Shown here: positions 44,018-52,813 of the stretch, one piece after another | Numbering within the stretch: position 1 is the first letter of the stretch | Layout of the letters: each line of letters starts with the position of its first letter | Source: UBA6522 sp965221035 | GTDB lineage: Bacteria > Pseudomonadota > Gammaproteobacteria > Steroidobacterales > Rariloculaceae | Reading direction: 5' to 3' | DNA: 64,000 bases | Assembly: GCA_965221035.1 (NCBI GenBank) | Contig: OZ244860.1 | Span: 3,753,997-3,817,996, forward strand | Position numbers and translations under genes: made by a program | Notes under the pieces: model-generated | Database searches by the model: none | Told to the model about the DNA's origin: nothing | The model's input: the letters and a program-made list of their open reading frames with translations, nothing else

Positions 44018-44747
44018 ATGCTGAAGCTCTATCACATGTGGCCTTCGACCTGTTCAAAAAAGGTCCGTATCTGCCTGGCCGAGAAAAACCTGCAATGGGA
44101 CAGCCGGGTCATCAGAACAGATGGTGTTGAGGAACACCTTGAGCCCTGGTACATCGAACTCAATCCGAACGGCGTCGTCCCGACACTGGATCACGACGGC
44201 AACATCATCATCGAGTCCTGCGTCATCCTCGAATACCTTGAGGATGTGTTCCCCGAGACTCGACTGCGGCCGCAAACTCCCTTGGGCGCGGGCAAGGATG
44301 CGTTACTGGCTCGATCGGTCCGAGTCGGTCCTGCACAAGAACATCAACGTGTTGTCACACAATCGCTTCATGACCCGTTACCTCGGGCAACTCAGTCTGG
44401 AAGAGAAACTCGCCAGGGCAAACAGGCAGCCGCGAGTGGCGACCCGCGCCGAGCGCCGGCGCCGTTACACACATGGCTTATTCGACGAAGAAGAGCAACT
44501 GGCCGAGAACGTCCTTGCCGAGTGCCTCGACGACATGGAGCGAGTGCTGGGCAGCCAACTTTGGTTGGCGGGTGGGGAGTATTCGCTTGCCGATATCGCG
44601 ATGGCGCCGTTTTTCGAGCGGTTTGAAGTCAATGAACTGACCGGTCTCGTGGACTGGGAAAAGCGGCCGGCGGTAGGGGATTGGTATCGGCGCATCCGCG
44701 AGCGTCCCGCGTATGACGAAGGCATGGCGCTGGGCCAGGCTCGATGA
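44018..44747 (+). pseudogene. Frameshifted glutathione S-transferase gene
   Basis: The first frame gives MLKLYHMWPSTCSKKVRICL, NPNGVVPTLDHDG and IIIESCVILEYLEDVF, a GST N-domain. Near 44285-44300 one extra base shifts it: MRYWLDRSESVLHKNINVLS to GGEYSLADIAMAPFF and a stop at 44747 are in another frame. If the extra base were removed, a complete GST of about 242 residues would result, so either a recent mutation or a sequencing error is possible. Confidence 0.8.
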
Positions 44748-44843
44748 TCAGTCTACGGAGAATTTCCGTACCGACCGCGTATACGGTATTGACCTCGAAA
44801 ACTGAATGACGAGCCAGACTGGGCTCGTGGTCCTTGCCGGGAT

Positions 44844-45752
44844 TCAGGCCGCCAGCCCCACCACTGCGCTCATGTCATACCCGTCCGCCGGGGTGCCTAC
44901 GCCCCGGAGCGTCATGATCGAGATGCGCTCGCTGCCGTTGTCGCCGAACACATTGTCTCGCTCGATGCTGTTGTTGCGTGCAAACGTGCGTTGGCTGCTC
45001 GCGTAGTGGGGCGTTTCGAATACCGCGTCGCAATCGCTTTGCGGCACGGCGAGCTGCGAAATGAGAAGGGCATCTCGGCCCGTTGTCGCGCCGTTCAGAC
45101 TGGAAAACACCTCGAAATGAATGTGCGGATACCGCCCTGGGTAACAGCCCGGAAACAATGTGGTGAATCGCACGATTCCCCGGTCGTCGCTCTGCTGTAC
45201 GCCGCGAAGCCAGGACCGCTCCGGCTGGTTGTACAGCGAGTAGTCTCCGACGGCGTCGCAACTCCAGATGTACACGGCGTGGCCTGTCAGCGGTGCGCAG
45301 GCATTGTTGACGTCGACGAGTTGCATGGAGAGTTCCAGCGGCACGCCGTTGACACGCTGCCCGGGATCGTCGATATCCGCAAGCACGTTGCGGCGCACGA
45401 TTCCGGTATCCGCCAGGGCGTTCAATACGCCGTTGCGCGAGCCGTTCGTGCCGTCGGCGGGGAAGGGCCCGTTGGTCTCCCACGCGAAGTTCATGCACTG
45501 CCCGTCGGGGCCTTCCGCCGTCACGAGCGGGTCCGACCGACCCGCTCCCGGCCCAGGCCCGAAACCTCCGCCCATACCGCCGCGACGTTCCGGCCGGCCC
45601 TGAGCGAGGGCCGTGCCGCCAAGCAGGGCCATGCTACCCGTAGCGGCGACGAAACCCAGCAGCCCGCGCCGGCTGATTCCGCGCTCGCCGAGAATTCCCA
45701 GGTCCCTGGAGAATTGCGTCTGTAACTCGTCGGAATGGTCCTTGTTGCACAT
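44844..45752 (-). CDS. Tat-exported intradiol dioxygenase (second)
   Basis: The ATG at 45752 gives 302 residues with a clear twin-arginine signal (SRRGLLGFVAATGSMALLGG, then ALAQG). A Gly/Arg/Pro-rich linker RPERRGGMGGGFGPGPGAG follows. The catalytic domain has the iron ligands Tyr in AVGDYSLYN, Tyr in GCYPGRYP and His, His in PHIHFEV. It should cleave a catechol-type ring in the periplasm. It is isolated between relics of other catabolic genes and is not a close copy of the one at 26444-27325. Confidence 0.88.
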   Translation of the reverse strand: MCNKDHSDELQTQFSRDLGILGERGISRRGLLGFVAATGSMALLGGTALAQGRPERRGGMGGGFGPGPGAGRSDPLVTAEGPDGQCMNFAWETNGPFPADGTNGSRNGVLNALADTGIVRRNVLADIDDPGQRVNGVPLELSMQLVDVNNACAPLTGHAVYIWSCDAVGDYSLYNQPERSWLRGVQQSDDRGIVRFTTLFPGCYPGRYPHIHFEVFSSLNGATTGRDALLISQLAVPQSDCDAVFETPHYASSQRTFARNNSIERDNVFGDNGSERISIMTLRGVGTPADGYDMSAVVGLAA

Positions 45753-45890
45753 CCTCTGCGCCTCTTGAGTTGATGCTCGAGAAGATTCTAGCAACTGCCG
45801 AATGAAGTGGAGATCAAGAATTCTCAAGACTCCGGGCATTGTCAGATCACCGGCAAAATTCACACAACCGAATTGCTCGTTGGGGGTACC

Positions 45891-45941
45891 ATGCGCAACA
45901 TTCCCGACGCGAATGCGGCAGACCGGGACTACGCAAGCTAA
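45891..45941 (+). pseudogene. Relic of MFS C-terminus
   Basis: Sixteen codons and a stop read MRNIPDANAADRDYAS, matching MRNLPDANAEDRDYARAAST at the end of the MFS gene at 3-1082. Only the last bases of the gene remain. The PhlG relic follows in the same order and orientation as in the intact pair. Confidence 0.75.
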
Positions 45942-45976
45942 CGATTTTGGCCAACAATTCACCCGCCCATTTAAGT

Positions 45977-46195
45977 CAAACGTGGTCGGACGGTACACGT
46001 AGAAATCTCTACATCCGCTTTGAGAATCTCGACGATGTGCCGACAAGATTCAAGAACGTGATCGACCATGAGCACGTGGTTGTCGTGGCCGGCCTCGGAT
46101 TCGGGCCCGAGAGCATGGAGAATCCGGATTACAATCCGTATACGGATCCGACGGTCGTAGGTAGCGGGGACACGTTGCGCTACAAATATATCGAT
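45977..46195 (+). pseudogene. Internally deleted PhlG-like hydrolase relic
   Basis: The 73-codon segment matches residues 68-118 and 185-206 of the PhlG-like protein at 1168-1791 with few changes (QTWSDGTRRNLYIRFE, ESMENPD joined to YNPYTDP, GSGDTLRYKYID). The first 67 residues and residues 119-184, including the H-x3-E metal pair, are gone. The internal deletion is in frame and lies at a short CGGA repeat. It cannot be functional. Confidence 0.85.
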
Positions 46196-46225
46196 CATTG
46201 CGACGGCCTCCGGATTTCTGCCCGT

Positions 46226-46852
46226 CTATTGCAGAAACTTCCTTGCGTAGTCCCTGGAGGTATTCAGAAAGGGATACGGCTCGTCGGGAACCGGACAGTC
46301 GAGGAACCGGCACAGGGGATCCCAGCCGTTGCCCGGGTCGACGGTCAGCAGGCGCTCGGGAGGCAAGCTTTGCTGGACTTCGTCGATGTGCGCCCTGAAA
46401 CGGGCCAGGACGGCTTCCTTGTCATCCGGAGCGCACGCGAATACGTGATCGACGAGGAGATTGTCGATCATATTGCCGAGCGCAACGAATTCGGGGTCCA
46501 TGCTCCCATTCTTGGGCGCCAGGATCTGAATCAGGATCGTCTCTGAGAAACTCCGCCACCAGCTCTCCTCGTCCCGGAGCGACAGAATGACTTTGACGTC
46601 GGGATAAATCCCGGTCAGCTCTCGCCAGAAATACGAGACGGGCCAGTCCACAGCGGATCTGTACCTTGAAAACAGGGTGCTCCAATCGACGGTTTCGCCG
46701 TCTACTGCAGCCTGAAAAAACGATACTTGCTCGAAGTGCGCCAACACTTCATGCATATGATGGCAGGGCCCGAATCCGAGGATTTCAAGTGCCTGTTGCA
46801 GCGATTTCGTGCCGGTTCTGCCCCAGCCGGCTCCGATAACGGTCGGACTCAC
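46226..46852 (-). CDS. Sulfotransferase-family protein
   Basis: The 208-residue cytoplasmic protein starts with GTG and has a P-loop-like PAPS site IGAGWGRTGTKSLQQAL at residues 6-22, then VKVILSLRDEESWW and ending NTSRDYARKFLQ. This is the small sulfotransferase family seen in many bacteria and in eukaryotes. It could transfer sulfate from PAPS to a hydroxylated compound. It is the last gene of the minus-strand exported-protein operon, 21 bases after the beta-helix gene, and the only one without a signal peptide. Confidence 0.82.
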   Translation of the reverse strand: MSPTVIGAGWGRTGTKSLQQALEILGFGPCHHMHEVLAHFEQVSFFQAAVDGETVDWSTLFSRYRSAVDWPVSYFWRELTGIYPDVKVILSLRDEESWWRSFSETILIQILAPKNGSMDPEFVALGNMIDNLLVDHVFACAPDDKEAVLARFRAHIDEVQQSLPPERLLTVDPGNGWDPLCRFLDCPVPDEPYPFLNTSRDYARKFLQ

Positions 46853-46873
46853 GTCAATTCCGTGGCAACGACG

Positions 46874-48442
46874 TCAATTCCCGATTGTCGTGGTAACCAT
46901 TGCGATCCGGGCCGAGCCCGATTCGACGATGAGCCTGCCGCCGCTCGGTAGCTCGTGACTTGCGACCATCGTGACCTCGCCGTTGCCTGAAACCCTTACT
47001 GTCACGCCAGGCAGCGCATCCACCAGAAGCAGGTCGGACAAATCCTGAAGGCGAACCTGCGAATCTCCGGTGGCCGTCCAACGGCTATCCGCATCGAGAT
47101 TGATTTCCGCATTGATCACTGCGCCCGTCAATTGCGTGTCCACGAGTGATACGACCATGTTCCGGTCCGTGGTGTCTTCATGCCGAATGTCGCCGGTCAG
47201 GGTCATGTTACGGAGCGTCACGTTGATACCCGGCGTCTCGGCGCCGTCTACCCTGGTCCTGTTCGAGTCGTCGTTGACGATCGAGTGAATCAGATTGCCG
47301 TCGCCGGGGTCGAGTGCCGCCCCATCTATATCAATTTCCGCGTTGGCGCTCTTGACGAGAATGGAAGCCTCGCCACTTTGGTGCGCACCGCCCTTGATCG
47401 CCACGCTGGCGAATTCCGATGGACGCCCGAACACGCTGTGGATCATCAGGATGTTCTTCGCTGCTTCCGTCTCAACATTGTTCAGCGCTACAGAGGCGAC
47501 ACCGGCCAGAATACCGCCGTAGGTCGCTGAATGGATCGTCGAATCGTTGAAGACGACTCGGCATCCGTTGTCGGAATACAGGCCGTAGCCGCTGTTGTTG
47601 ACGATAATGTCCGAATTGTTGGCTTCGAGATAGACGTTTCCTCCGCAGGCGTCCGTCGACAGCGCACCCCATCCTTCGGCGATGACCGTGGAATTGTAGA
47701 AATAGCTACTGGCATTGCCCATCGTCACGTTGGTGCGTGCCGTACCGGTGATGCCCAGTGGCGCGGGCGGCGTTTTCATGCCGGGACCGATCACCGGGAC
47801 GAAGTCCTCGGGAAGCTCTCCGCCGTTGGCTCGAAGGGTCGAATCGTACACGCGCATGACGGCATTGCCCGTCGAGACCGTTGCCGCCGCAACCACACCG
47901 TTCATTACGATGTCGGCATCTCTCACGATTACAGTGGCGCCACCTTCAGCCATTACCCCGGCTCCGAGGCCGAGAAAGTCGTTGCTGCCGTCGCCATTCA
48001 ACCTGATGGTGGCGCCAGAAAGGGTGAAGTTCGACTTCGCGCCCCGAACGAAAACTCCATTGAAGTCGTCCTCATCCGCGCTGATCTGTACATCCTGGGC
48101 GGACGAATCATCGACGTTGCCCGACGTGACGCGTTCGGCCACGGAACTTGCTGCGTCATAGCGGCCGTCCTCTACGTAAATAGCCGCGGCGTACTCGGTA
48201 TCCGCGGTGGAGGGCATGAACGGCATGCCGCCAGGTGGTCCTCCCGGCGGCATTCCCGGGGGCGCGTCAGGCGGCATGCCCGGAGGTGCCCCAGGTGGCA
48301 TTCCTGCAGGCGCCCCAGGTGGCGGCCCCTGCGGTGTTGTCTCTTGTTGTGCGCCTTGCTGGGCGCCGGCAACAGTTGCAAGGGCGCCCGCCAGCACGAG
48401 AGCTGCCAGGCCGGTTGGATGTACTGCCTTTGAGATTTGCAT
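46874..48442 (-). CDS. Exported right-handed beta-helix protein with PPG-rich linker
   Basis: The ATG at 48442 shares its A with the stop of the gene before it (TGATG), so translation is coupled. The 522-residue product has a signal peptide (LAALVLAGALATVAGAQQ), then a low-complexity run of APPGMPPG-type units (about residues 25-55), then a long series of short strands with regular Asn/Asp/Gly turns such as SYFYNSTVIAEGWGAL and VYLEANNSDIIVNNSGYGLY. This is the pattern of a right-handed parallel beta-helix, as in polysaccharide lyases or adhesins. No catalytic site is recognised. It may bind a polymer or serve as a scaffold outside the inner membrane. Confidence 0.7.
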   Translation of the reverse strand: MQISKAVHPTGLAALVLAGALATVAGAQQGAQQETTPQGPPPGAPAGMPPGAPPGMPPDAPPGMPPGGPPGGMPFMPSTADTEYAAAIYVEDGRYDAASSVAERVTSGNVDDSSAQDVQISADEDDFNGVFVRGAKSNFTLSGATIRLNGDGSNDFLGLGAGVMAEGGATVIVRDADIVMNGVVAAATVSTGNAVMRVYDSTLRANGGELPEDFVPVIGPGMKTPPAPLGITGTARTNVTMGNASSYFYNSTVIAEGWGALSTDACGGNVYLEANNSDIIVNNSGYGLYSDNGCRVVFNDSTIHSATYGGILAGVASVALNNVETEAAKNILMIHSVFGRPSEFASVAIKGGAHQSGEASILVKSANAEIDIDGAALDPGDGNLIHSIVNDDSNRTRVDGAETPGINVTLRNMTLTGDIRHEDTTDRNMVVSLVDTQLTGAVINAEINLDADSRWTATGDSQVRLQDLSDLLLVDALPGVTVRVSGNGEVTMVASHELPSGGRLIVESGSARIAMVTTTIGN

Positions 48443-49749
48443 CAGTCCTGTCCGCCTTCTTTCGATTTCAGTTGAACGAAAACAGTGGCCGTCTGCCAGA
48501 CTTGGCCTTCCAGATTCTCTGTCCACGCGACGAGTTCAACAAGGTATTCGCCATCGACGATGTACTTGTCCACGACTTCCGCGCGGCCCACGACGGCATC
48601 GCCGGTGATTCCATGGCCACCCAGTATTTCCCTGCCGCTCAGGATCACCGAACTCCCGATACGGTCCGACAATTCGCGATGGCTGGCGTCGAACCTGCGC
48701 ATCCAGCCGTCATCCCCCATCCAGTTGGTCACGAGTCGGGCCATAACGTTCTCTCCGAACGCCATGAAGTGGATGGCGTTGCCGGAATTGAGCGGCGTGA
48801 AGTGTCCTTCAACCAGGAGGCGATAAACGCCGTACTCGTCCTGGATGAGTTCCTTGCCGAGTTCCCTGGGAATCTCCCGGATCGGCGGGATCGACATCGC
48901 GATGTCGCCGCCGATCTTGATCATGTCGATGACCGTGGTGGGTTCGGCAATCACGGAGGCAGGTACGTCACCGATGGCGACATCTTCCCAATAGCGCGTT
49001 TCCGAACCGCGAATGACTTCCTGGGCCGCGATACCGTCGATGATGGCCCAGTCATCCGCCGAGTAGCTGGCTCGCTCCCGAGCGCCGAACCCCGGTGGTC
49101 CTCCAGGAGGCGGCCCTCCCGGTGGCGGTCCTCCGGAGGGTGACCCGCCCTGTGGGGGACCGCCAAGGCCGGGGCCGGATTCCGTGGTGAAACTGTTGGT
49201 CAGCAAGGCGGTAAATGAGGCTACCGGTTCGTCGCCCTGGTTGACGAAGCGCCAAGTGGTATCGATATGAAAGGTTCGGGGTCCGTCGCCTTCTGTAAGG
49301 TCGGTGATGACGGGGCGTTCCTGCCAGATTCGAACGGTGTCACCGGGGCGAAGCGGCAGAAACCATTCCCAGGTACCGCCGTCATTGCCACCCCGCCAGT
49401 TGCCGACACCGGGAACCACGGTCATGTCCAGTCCGGCGCCTGCGAGATTCTGCAGGAAGAAAGGTGGCGCAATGATGTCTCCGAATCGAGTGGCGCGCGC
49501 GTAGTCGCGATCGTCCCAGAGCGGGTTCCACCAATCGAAGTTGTTGCCGGATCTGCGGATGTCATTCGCCGACACCTCGAGCGGTTCATCGTCCCTCCAG
49601 CCGACGCGAGCGTCGGCCGCCTCGTGGGTCAAGCGAAGCATTTCGTGCTCCGGCTCGGTATAGGGTCTGGTCTGAGCATGCAGGCTCGCCACGGCAAACT
49701 GCAGGCATACTGCGGCGAGCGCAACGGAACGAGTGATCTCTTTCTTCAT
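48442..49749 (-). CDS. Exported MaoC-like double hot-dog protein 2
   Basis: Translation most likely starts at ATG 49749 (MKKEITRSVALAAVCLQFAV), giving 435 residues with a signal peptide ending at LHAQ. Two hot-dog halves are suggested: FGDIIAPPFFLQNLAGAGL and LRPGDTVRIWQERPVITDL in the first, and GNAIHFMAFGENV, DAVVGRAEVVDKY in the second, typical of MaoC/FAS1-like dehydratases. A PPGGPPPGG-rich linker separates them near residue 215. Members normally act on CoA or ACP esters inside the cell, so export is unusual. It is coupled to the beta-helix gene and 17 bases after hot-dog protein 1. Confidence 0.7.
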   Translation of the reverse strand: MKKEITRSVALAAVCLQFAVASLHAQTRPYTEPEHEMLRLTHEAADARVGWRDDEPLEVSANDIRRSGNNFDWWNPLWDDRDYARATRFGDIIAPPFFLQNLAGAGLDMTVVPGVGNWRGGNDGGTWEWFLPLRPGDTVRIWQERPVITDLTEGDGPRTFHIDTTWRFVNQGDEPVASFTALLTNSFTTESGPGLGGPPQGGSPSGGPPPGGPPPGGPPGFGARERASYSADDWAIIDGIAAQEVIRGSETRYWEDVAIGDVPASVIAEPTTVIDMIKIGGDIAMSIPPIREIPRELGKELIQDEYGVYRLLVEGHFTPLNSGNAIHFMAFGENVMARLVTNWMGDDGWMRRFDASHRELSDRIGSSVILSGREILGGHGITGDAVVGRAEVVDKYIVDGEYLVELVAWTENLEGQVWQTATVFVQLKSKEGGQD

Positions 49750-49766
49750 TGCCACTCTCAAGATGA

Positions 49767-51302
49767 TCAGTCCTCATACCTGGAAGGCAGTCTCACGGTC
49801 GCCCCACCCGCCCACCAGATGTAGCCGTCAATGGTTTCCGTCCACAACGCCAGTTCGATCAGTGGCTGGCCATCACGAAAGTACTTGTCGTACACATAGG
49901 ACTTGGTGATGGCCAGATCAGTGGTCATGCCGTGGGTATCCACATACCTGCCTTCCATTCCGGGCACCTTGTCGAGAAAGGTTGCGGCAGTCGGATGCCG
50001 GGGCACGATCAGGTCCACATCCGCCATTGCATCGACGGGCATGATTCCCCAGCGGATGTTTTGCAACCACCCGTGGTCGCCCATCCAGTTGTTGACATGG
50101 CGGATGGCCAGGTCGCGCGCAAGGTAATTGATCAGAATCGCCCGCTCGTCTTCGACCTGTTCATGGATCTCGGTGGTGTCGACATCGCCCTCTTCGAGTT
50201 CGCGACCCTGCGGGGGAGGCATGGCGGCTCCATCTGACTCTCCGGGCACGCTGGGGATGTGATCTTGTGGATCCGCTGTCGTATAGATGCCATCGGCGCG
50301 CCGGATCAGCGACTCGTCGCCAGCAAGTATTTCGTCCCTGAGCGTACGGCTGCCGCCGCTACCCACCCCGAGCACCGCTCGTGGACTCACGCTCGCGATG
50401 ATCGGACCGTCGGCGGTCACAATTGGCCGGTCGCCGACGCTGACATCTTCCCAGTAGAGCGGCTCAGGACCCTGTCGGTGCTCGTTCCGCCAGAGTTCCT
50501 TTATCTGCTCCCAGTCCTGGTCGGAGTAAACATGCTGCGGGCGGCGCTTCCAGTCCGGAGCGATCCAGAACGCCATGCCACCCTGGCCGGAACCATCTGA
50601 TTGTGGGGCCCTGTCCTCCCTGAACTGCCGGACACTCTCGAGCACCTGGAAGATGACATCGTTCACCTTCTCTCCATTCTGGTTGTATACGCTGCCGGTA
50701 GTGGAGATCGCGATTCGACGGAACGTGTCGCCTTCGGGCGGTGTCAGGTCGGTCACCGTGCGTTCGTTTGCCACCAGAAAGAGCCTGTCCCCGGGGTAAA
50801 TGGGCCGGTGGAAGGTCACGCTGTGGTTGAGTTGGGAAACCAGCAGCTTGTCCCGGGCCTGTCCCGGGAATGGAACCATGAACGTATCGTCGTGCGCCCC
50901 ATACGTCGGATAGGCGAGCAGATCGTCGTAGCCAAGGCTGCGCGCATGATCTGCGTCCGTGTACAACCTGTTGTCCGGATCGTACTTTCTGTTCTGGTAG
51001 GCGACCATATCCGGCGTCACCTCAATGACCGGGCCCACCCCCGGAGTACCGTCGGGAAGCGTTCCCTCGATCAGGGCCCGCACATCGATGGGGCCACGCT
51101 CGGCAATGGCCCTGTTATCGGCCAGATACTGCTGGACAAAGGGTCTCTCCCGTTCGGTCAGGATGTTCGGGTAGACCGTCAGGAAATCGTCCGGATTGTC
51201 CTGGGCCGGCAAACCAGAGGCGAACAACACGCCATGCGCCGCTACGGCAGCGAACGATGCGCGAATCAAGAACTCGAATTTGCCGCAGATTCTCCTGGCC
51301 AT
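49767..51302 (-). CDS. Exported MaoC-like double hot-dog protein 1
   Basis: The ATG at 51302 overlaps the stop of the TlpA-like gene (TGATG), giving 511 residues. A signal peptide (IRASFAAVAAHGVLFASGLPAQ) precedes the mature chain. The first hot-dog has DDLLAYPTYGAHDDTF, NHSVTFHRPIYPGDRLFLVA and RRIAISTTGSVYNQNGEKV, close to the N-terminal MaoC dehydratase domain; the second ends AITKSYVYDKYFRDGQPLIELALW. Both copies share the pattern RHVNNWMGDHGW / RLVTNWMGDDGW, so the two exported proteins are paralogues. They may form a heteromer that hydrates or dehydrates a non-CoA substrate in the periplasm (inference). Confidence 0.7.
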   Translation of the reverse strand: MARRICGKFEFLIRASFAAVAAHGVLFASGLPAQDNPDDFLTVYPNILTERERPFVQQYLADNRAIAERGPIDVRALIEGTLPDGTPGVGPVIEVTPDMVAYQNRKYDPDNRLYTDADHARSLGYDDLLAYPTYGAHDDTFMVPFPGQARDKLLVSQLNHSVTFHRPIYPGDRLFLVANERTVTDLTPPEGDTFRRIAISTTGSVYNQNGEKVNDVIFQVLESVRQFREDRAPQSDGSGQGGMAFWIAPDWKRRPQHVYSDQDWEQIKELWRNEHRQGPEPLYWEDVSVGDRPIVTADGPIIASVSPRAVLGVGSGGSRTLRDEILAGDESLIRRADGIYTTADPQDHIPSVPGESDGAAMPPPQGRELEEGDVDTTEIHEQVEDERAILINYLARDLAIRHVNNWMGDHGWLQNIRWGIMPVDAMADVDLIVPRHPTAATFLDKVPGMEGRYVDTHGMTTDLAITKSYVYDKYFRDGQPLIELALWTETIDGYIWWAGGATVRLPSRYED

Positions 51303-51838
51303 CAGTTTTCTCCCCAAGTCGAATTCTCCTTGATCAACTCCTCCACCAGCGGCTGCATCTCCTCGACCGAGATTCGCCCCCCCATCTTGGTCCATCGAAC
51401 CATGCCCTCGCGGTCAATTAGTGCGCTGAAAGGCAGTCCGAGCGCCCGGTTTCCCAAATGTTCACTCCATGCAAACACCTGGTCGGGGTCCCCTGCATAA
51501 ATCGGATAGCTGACAGGTAACGTTTCGAGGTAGTCGACCACTGCTTCGGCTTCATCGGCCGCAATTCCAAGCACGGTGAATTGCTCGGCGTCAAACCGCG
51601 ACTGAAGTTCGTCGAGATCGGGCATTTCGATGCGGCAGGGCAGACACCAGGTCGCCCAGAAATTCACGAGCAATGGCCGTCCCGAATAGCGATCAAGAGC
51701 AAACCTGTCGCCGACCGGACTGTTGAGCGCCGGCGGGTAAGGCAACTGTGCCGACGTAACTGAAAGTACCGCGGCACACAATAACGCCAGGACGATACAA
51801 GTCGACAACTTGAGGCGGAATTTGTACATCCTTGGCAC
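51302..51838 (-). CDS. TlpA-like thiol-disulfide protein
   Basis: The 178-residue protein has a signal sequence (CIVLALLCAAVLSVTSAQ) and a thioredoxin fold with active site NFWATWCLPCRIEMPDL (C-x2-C), then GLPFSALIDREGMV with the cis-Pro. It should work in the periplasm, either keeping cysteines reduced or acting as a reductase. First gene of the exported hot-dog/beta-helix operon and coupled to the second, so it may assist folding or turnover of those proteins (inference). Confidence 0.88.
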   Translation of the reverse strand: MPRMYKFRLKLSTCIVLALLCAAVLSVTSAQLPYPPALNSPVGDRFALDRYSGRPLLVNFWATWCLPCRIEMPDLDELQSRFDAEQFTVLGIAADEAEAVVDYLETLPVSYPIYAGDPDQVFAWSEHLGNRALGLPFSALIDREGMVRWTKMGGRISVEEMQPLVEELIKENSTWGEN

Positions 51839-52036
51839 CCACTGCCGAATGCTGCGTCGTGACCCAGCCTTGTTCTAACGTAGCAAGCAAGGCTAGCGCA
51901 GGAGTGTTGACCGCTGCCAATAGTTCTATTCGATACCATGTATCAAGGTTTCGAATTTGATTTCATCATGCGGTGCAGGTGGTCTCGCATGGTACGCTAC
52001 ATCCGCAATTGAATGCGTTTATGAAGAAGGGAGTCC

Positions 52037-52238
52037 ATGCGTAGAATCATCCTTGTTTCGGTTGCGCTCCTTGCGTGCGGGTTGGACCAAGAATACGGTC
52101 AAACCCGGTGACATCGTCACGGTAGAGCTTCATCCCTTTCTCAATGGCAGCACCGGTGGCGCGCTTTATCGCGTGACACTCCCCGACGGCAGTGAAATCG
52201 GAACCGGTGTGCCGCCTTCTGGCGAGATACCGCGTTAA
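52037..52238 (+). pseudogene. Remnant of a DUF6152-type exported protein
   Basis: A signal-peptide-like start MRRIILVSVALLACG with a ribosome site runs into another frame reading AGWTKNTVKPGDIVTVELHP and GGALYRVTLPDGSEIGTG to a stop at 52238. The second part is the typical C-terminus of small exported DUF6152 proteins (GWTRN-LKPGD-V-V---P---G--GG). The centre is missing and the frame is shifted. Confidence 0.6.
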
Positions 52239-52342
52239 CGCCCTGCTCGGGCGGGATGAGATCCGCCGGGATTTCTCTATTCGCGTATTGCACTGCGGGT
52301 GGTATCATCTTCGTGGTCCAAGCCGAGTGGCAGGAGGCTCGA

Positions 52343-52459
52343 ATGATAACGCCGGAAACGACCGGGAAGCGTTACATGGAGGAACTCGATCCTGTCGAGC
52401 TCATTGCCGTGTTGGAGGAGGGTTCGCGCAAGTTCAACGAGGAGTGCGACCGGCTTTGA
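52343..52459 (+). CDS. Possible 38-residue protein with RKFNEECDRL end
   Basis: A GGAGG ribosome site 6 bases before the ATG drives a short frame starting MITPETTGKRYMEELDPVEL and ending EEGSRKFNEECDRL. The end is shared, including 22 identical bases, with 14385-14406, where translation continues past this motif (GRLGNLGY). It may therefore be the N-terminal stub of a longer lost gene rather than a true small protein. The family is not recognised. Confidence 0.4.
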   Translation: MITPETTGKRYMEELDPVELIAVLEEGSRKFNEECDRL

Positions 52460-52813
52460 ATCCGGGGAGTATCTGAATACCGACGACATCGCAGCTGCCT
52501 GAACTCAGGCAATACCGGCTCGCAAGCCGTCGACCTGCGCGAAACAGAGCGATTGTCGGCACAACTCCAGGTCCGCGACGCAAGTAGCGAACGTGCGCTC
52601 GCAGCGTCGATCGATAAAAAAACAACTCAACACGCAGTTCTGAGACACGTCGGATAAGGATTTCCGCCCAGCAGGGCGATTTCACCTTCAGCATCAGCAA
52701 TTTCCTGGGCTGATGATTGCTATCGGCATAAACATTACTCGCTTGCAGAACCCTGACATATATTGGTTGTGCCCAAGTGCCCCGGTTATTTTTTGTCTCA
52801 AGTAGGGGGAAAC
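52460..52813. other. Intergenic region upstream of TonB receptor
   Basis: No gene is recognised in these 354 bases. The last 100 bases are AT-richer and include the GGGGGA ribosome site of the receptor, so the promoter is probably here. Confidence 0.4.

Noticed and set aside
45839..46546. 235-codon frame as an intact PhlG-like gene
   Set aside because: It contains only 73 matching codons with an internal deletion and reads into sequence antisense to the sulfotransferase.
48200..48340. Repeated PPG-type codons as a CRISPR array or DNA repeat element
   Set aside because: The units are imperfect, have no constant spacer length and translate in frame as a protein linker.
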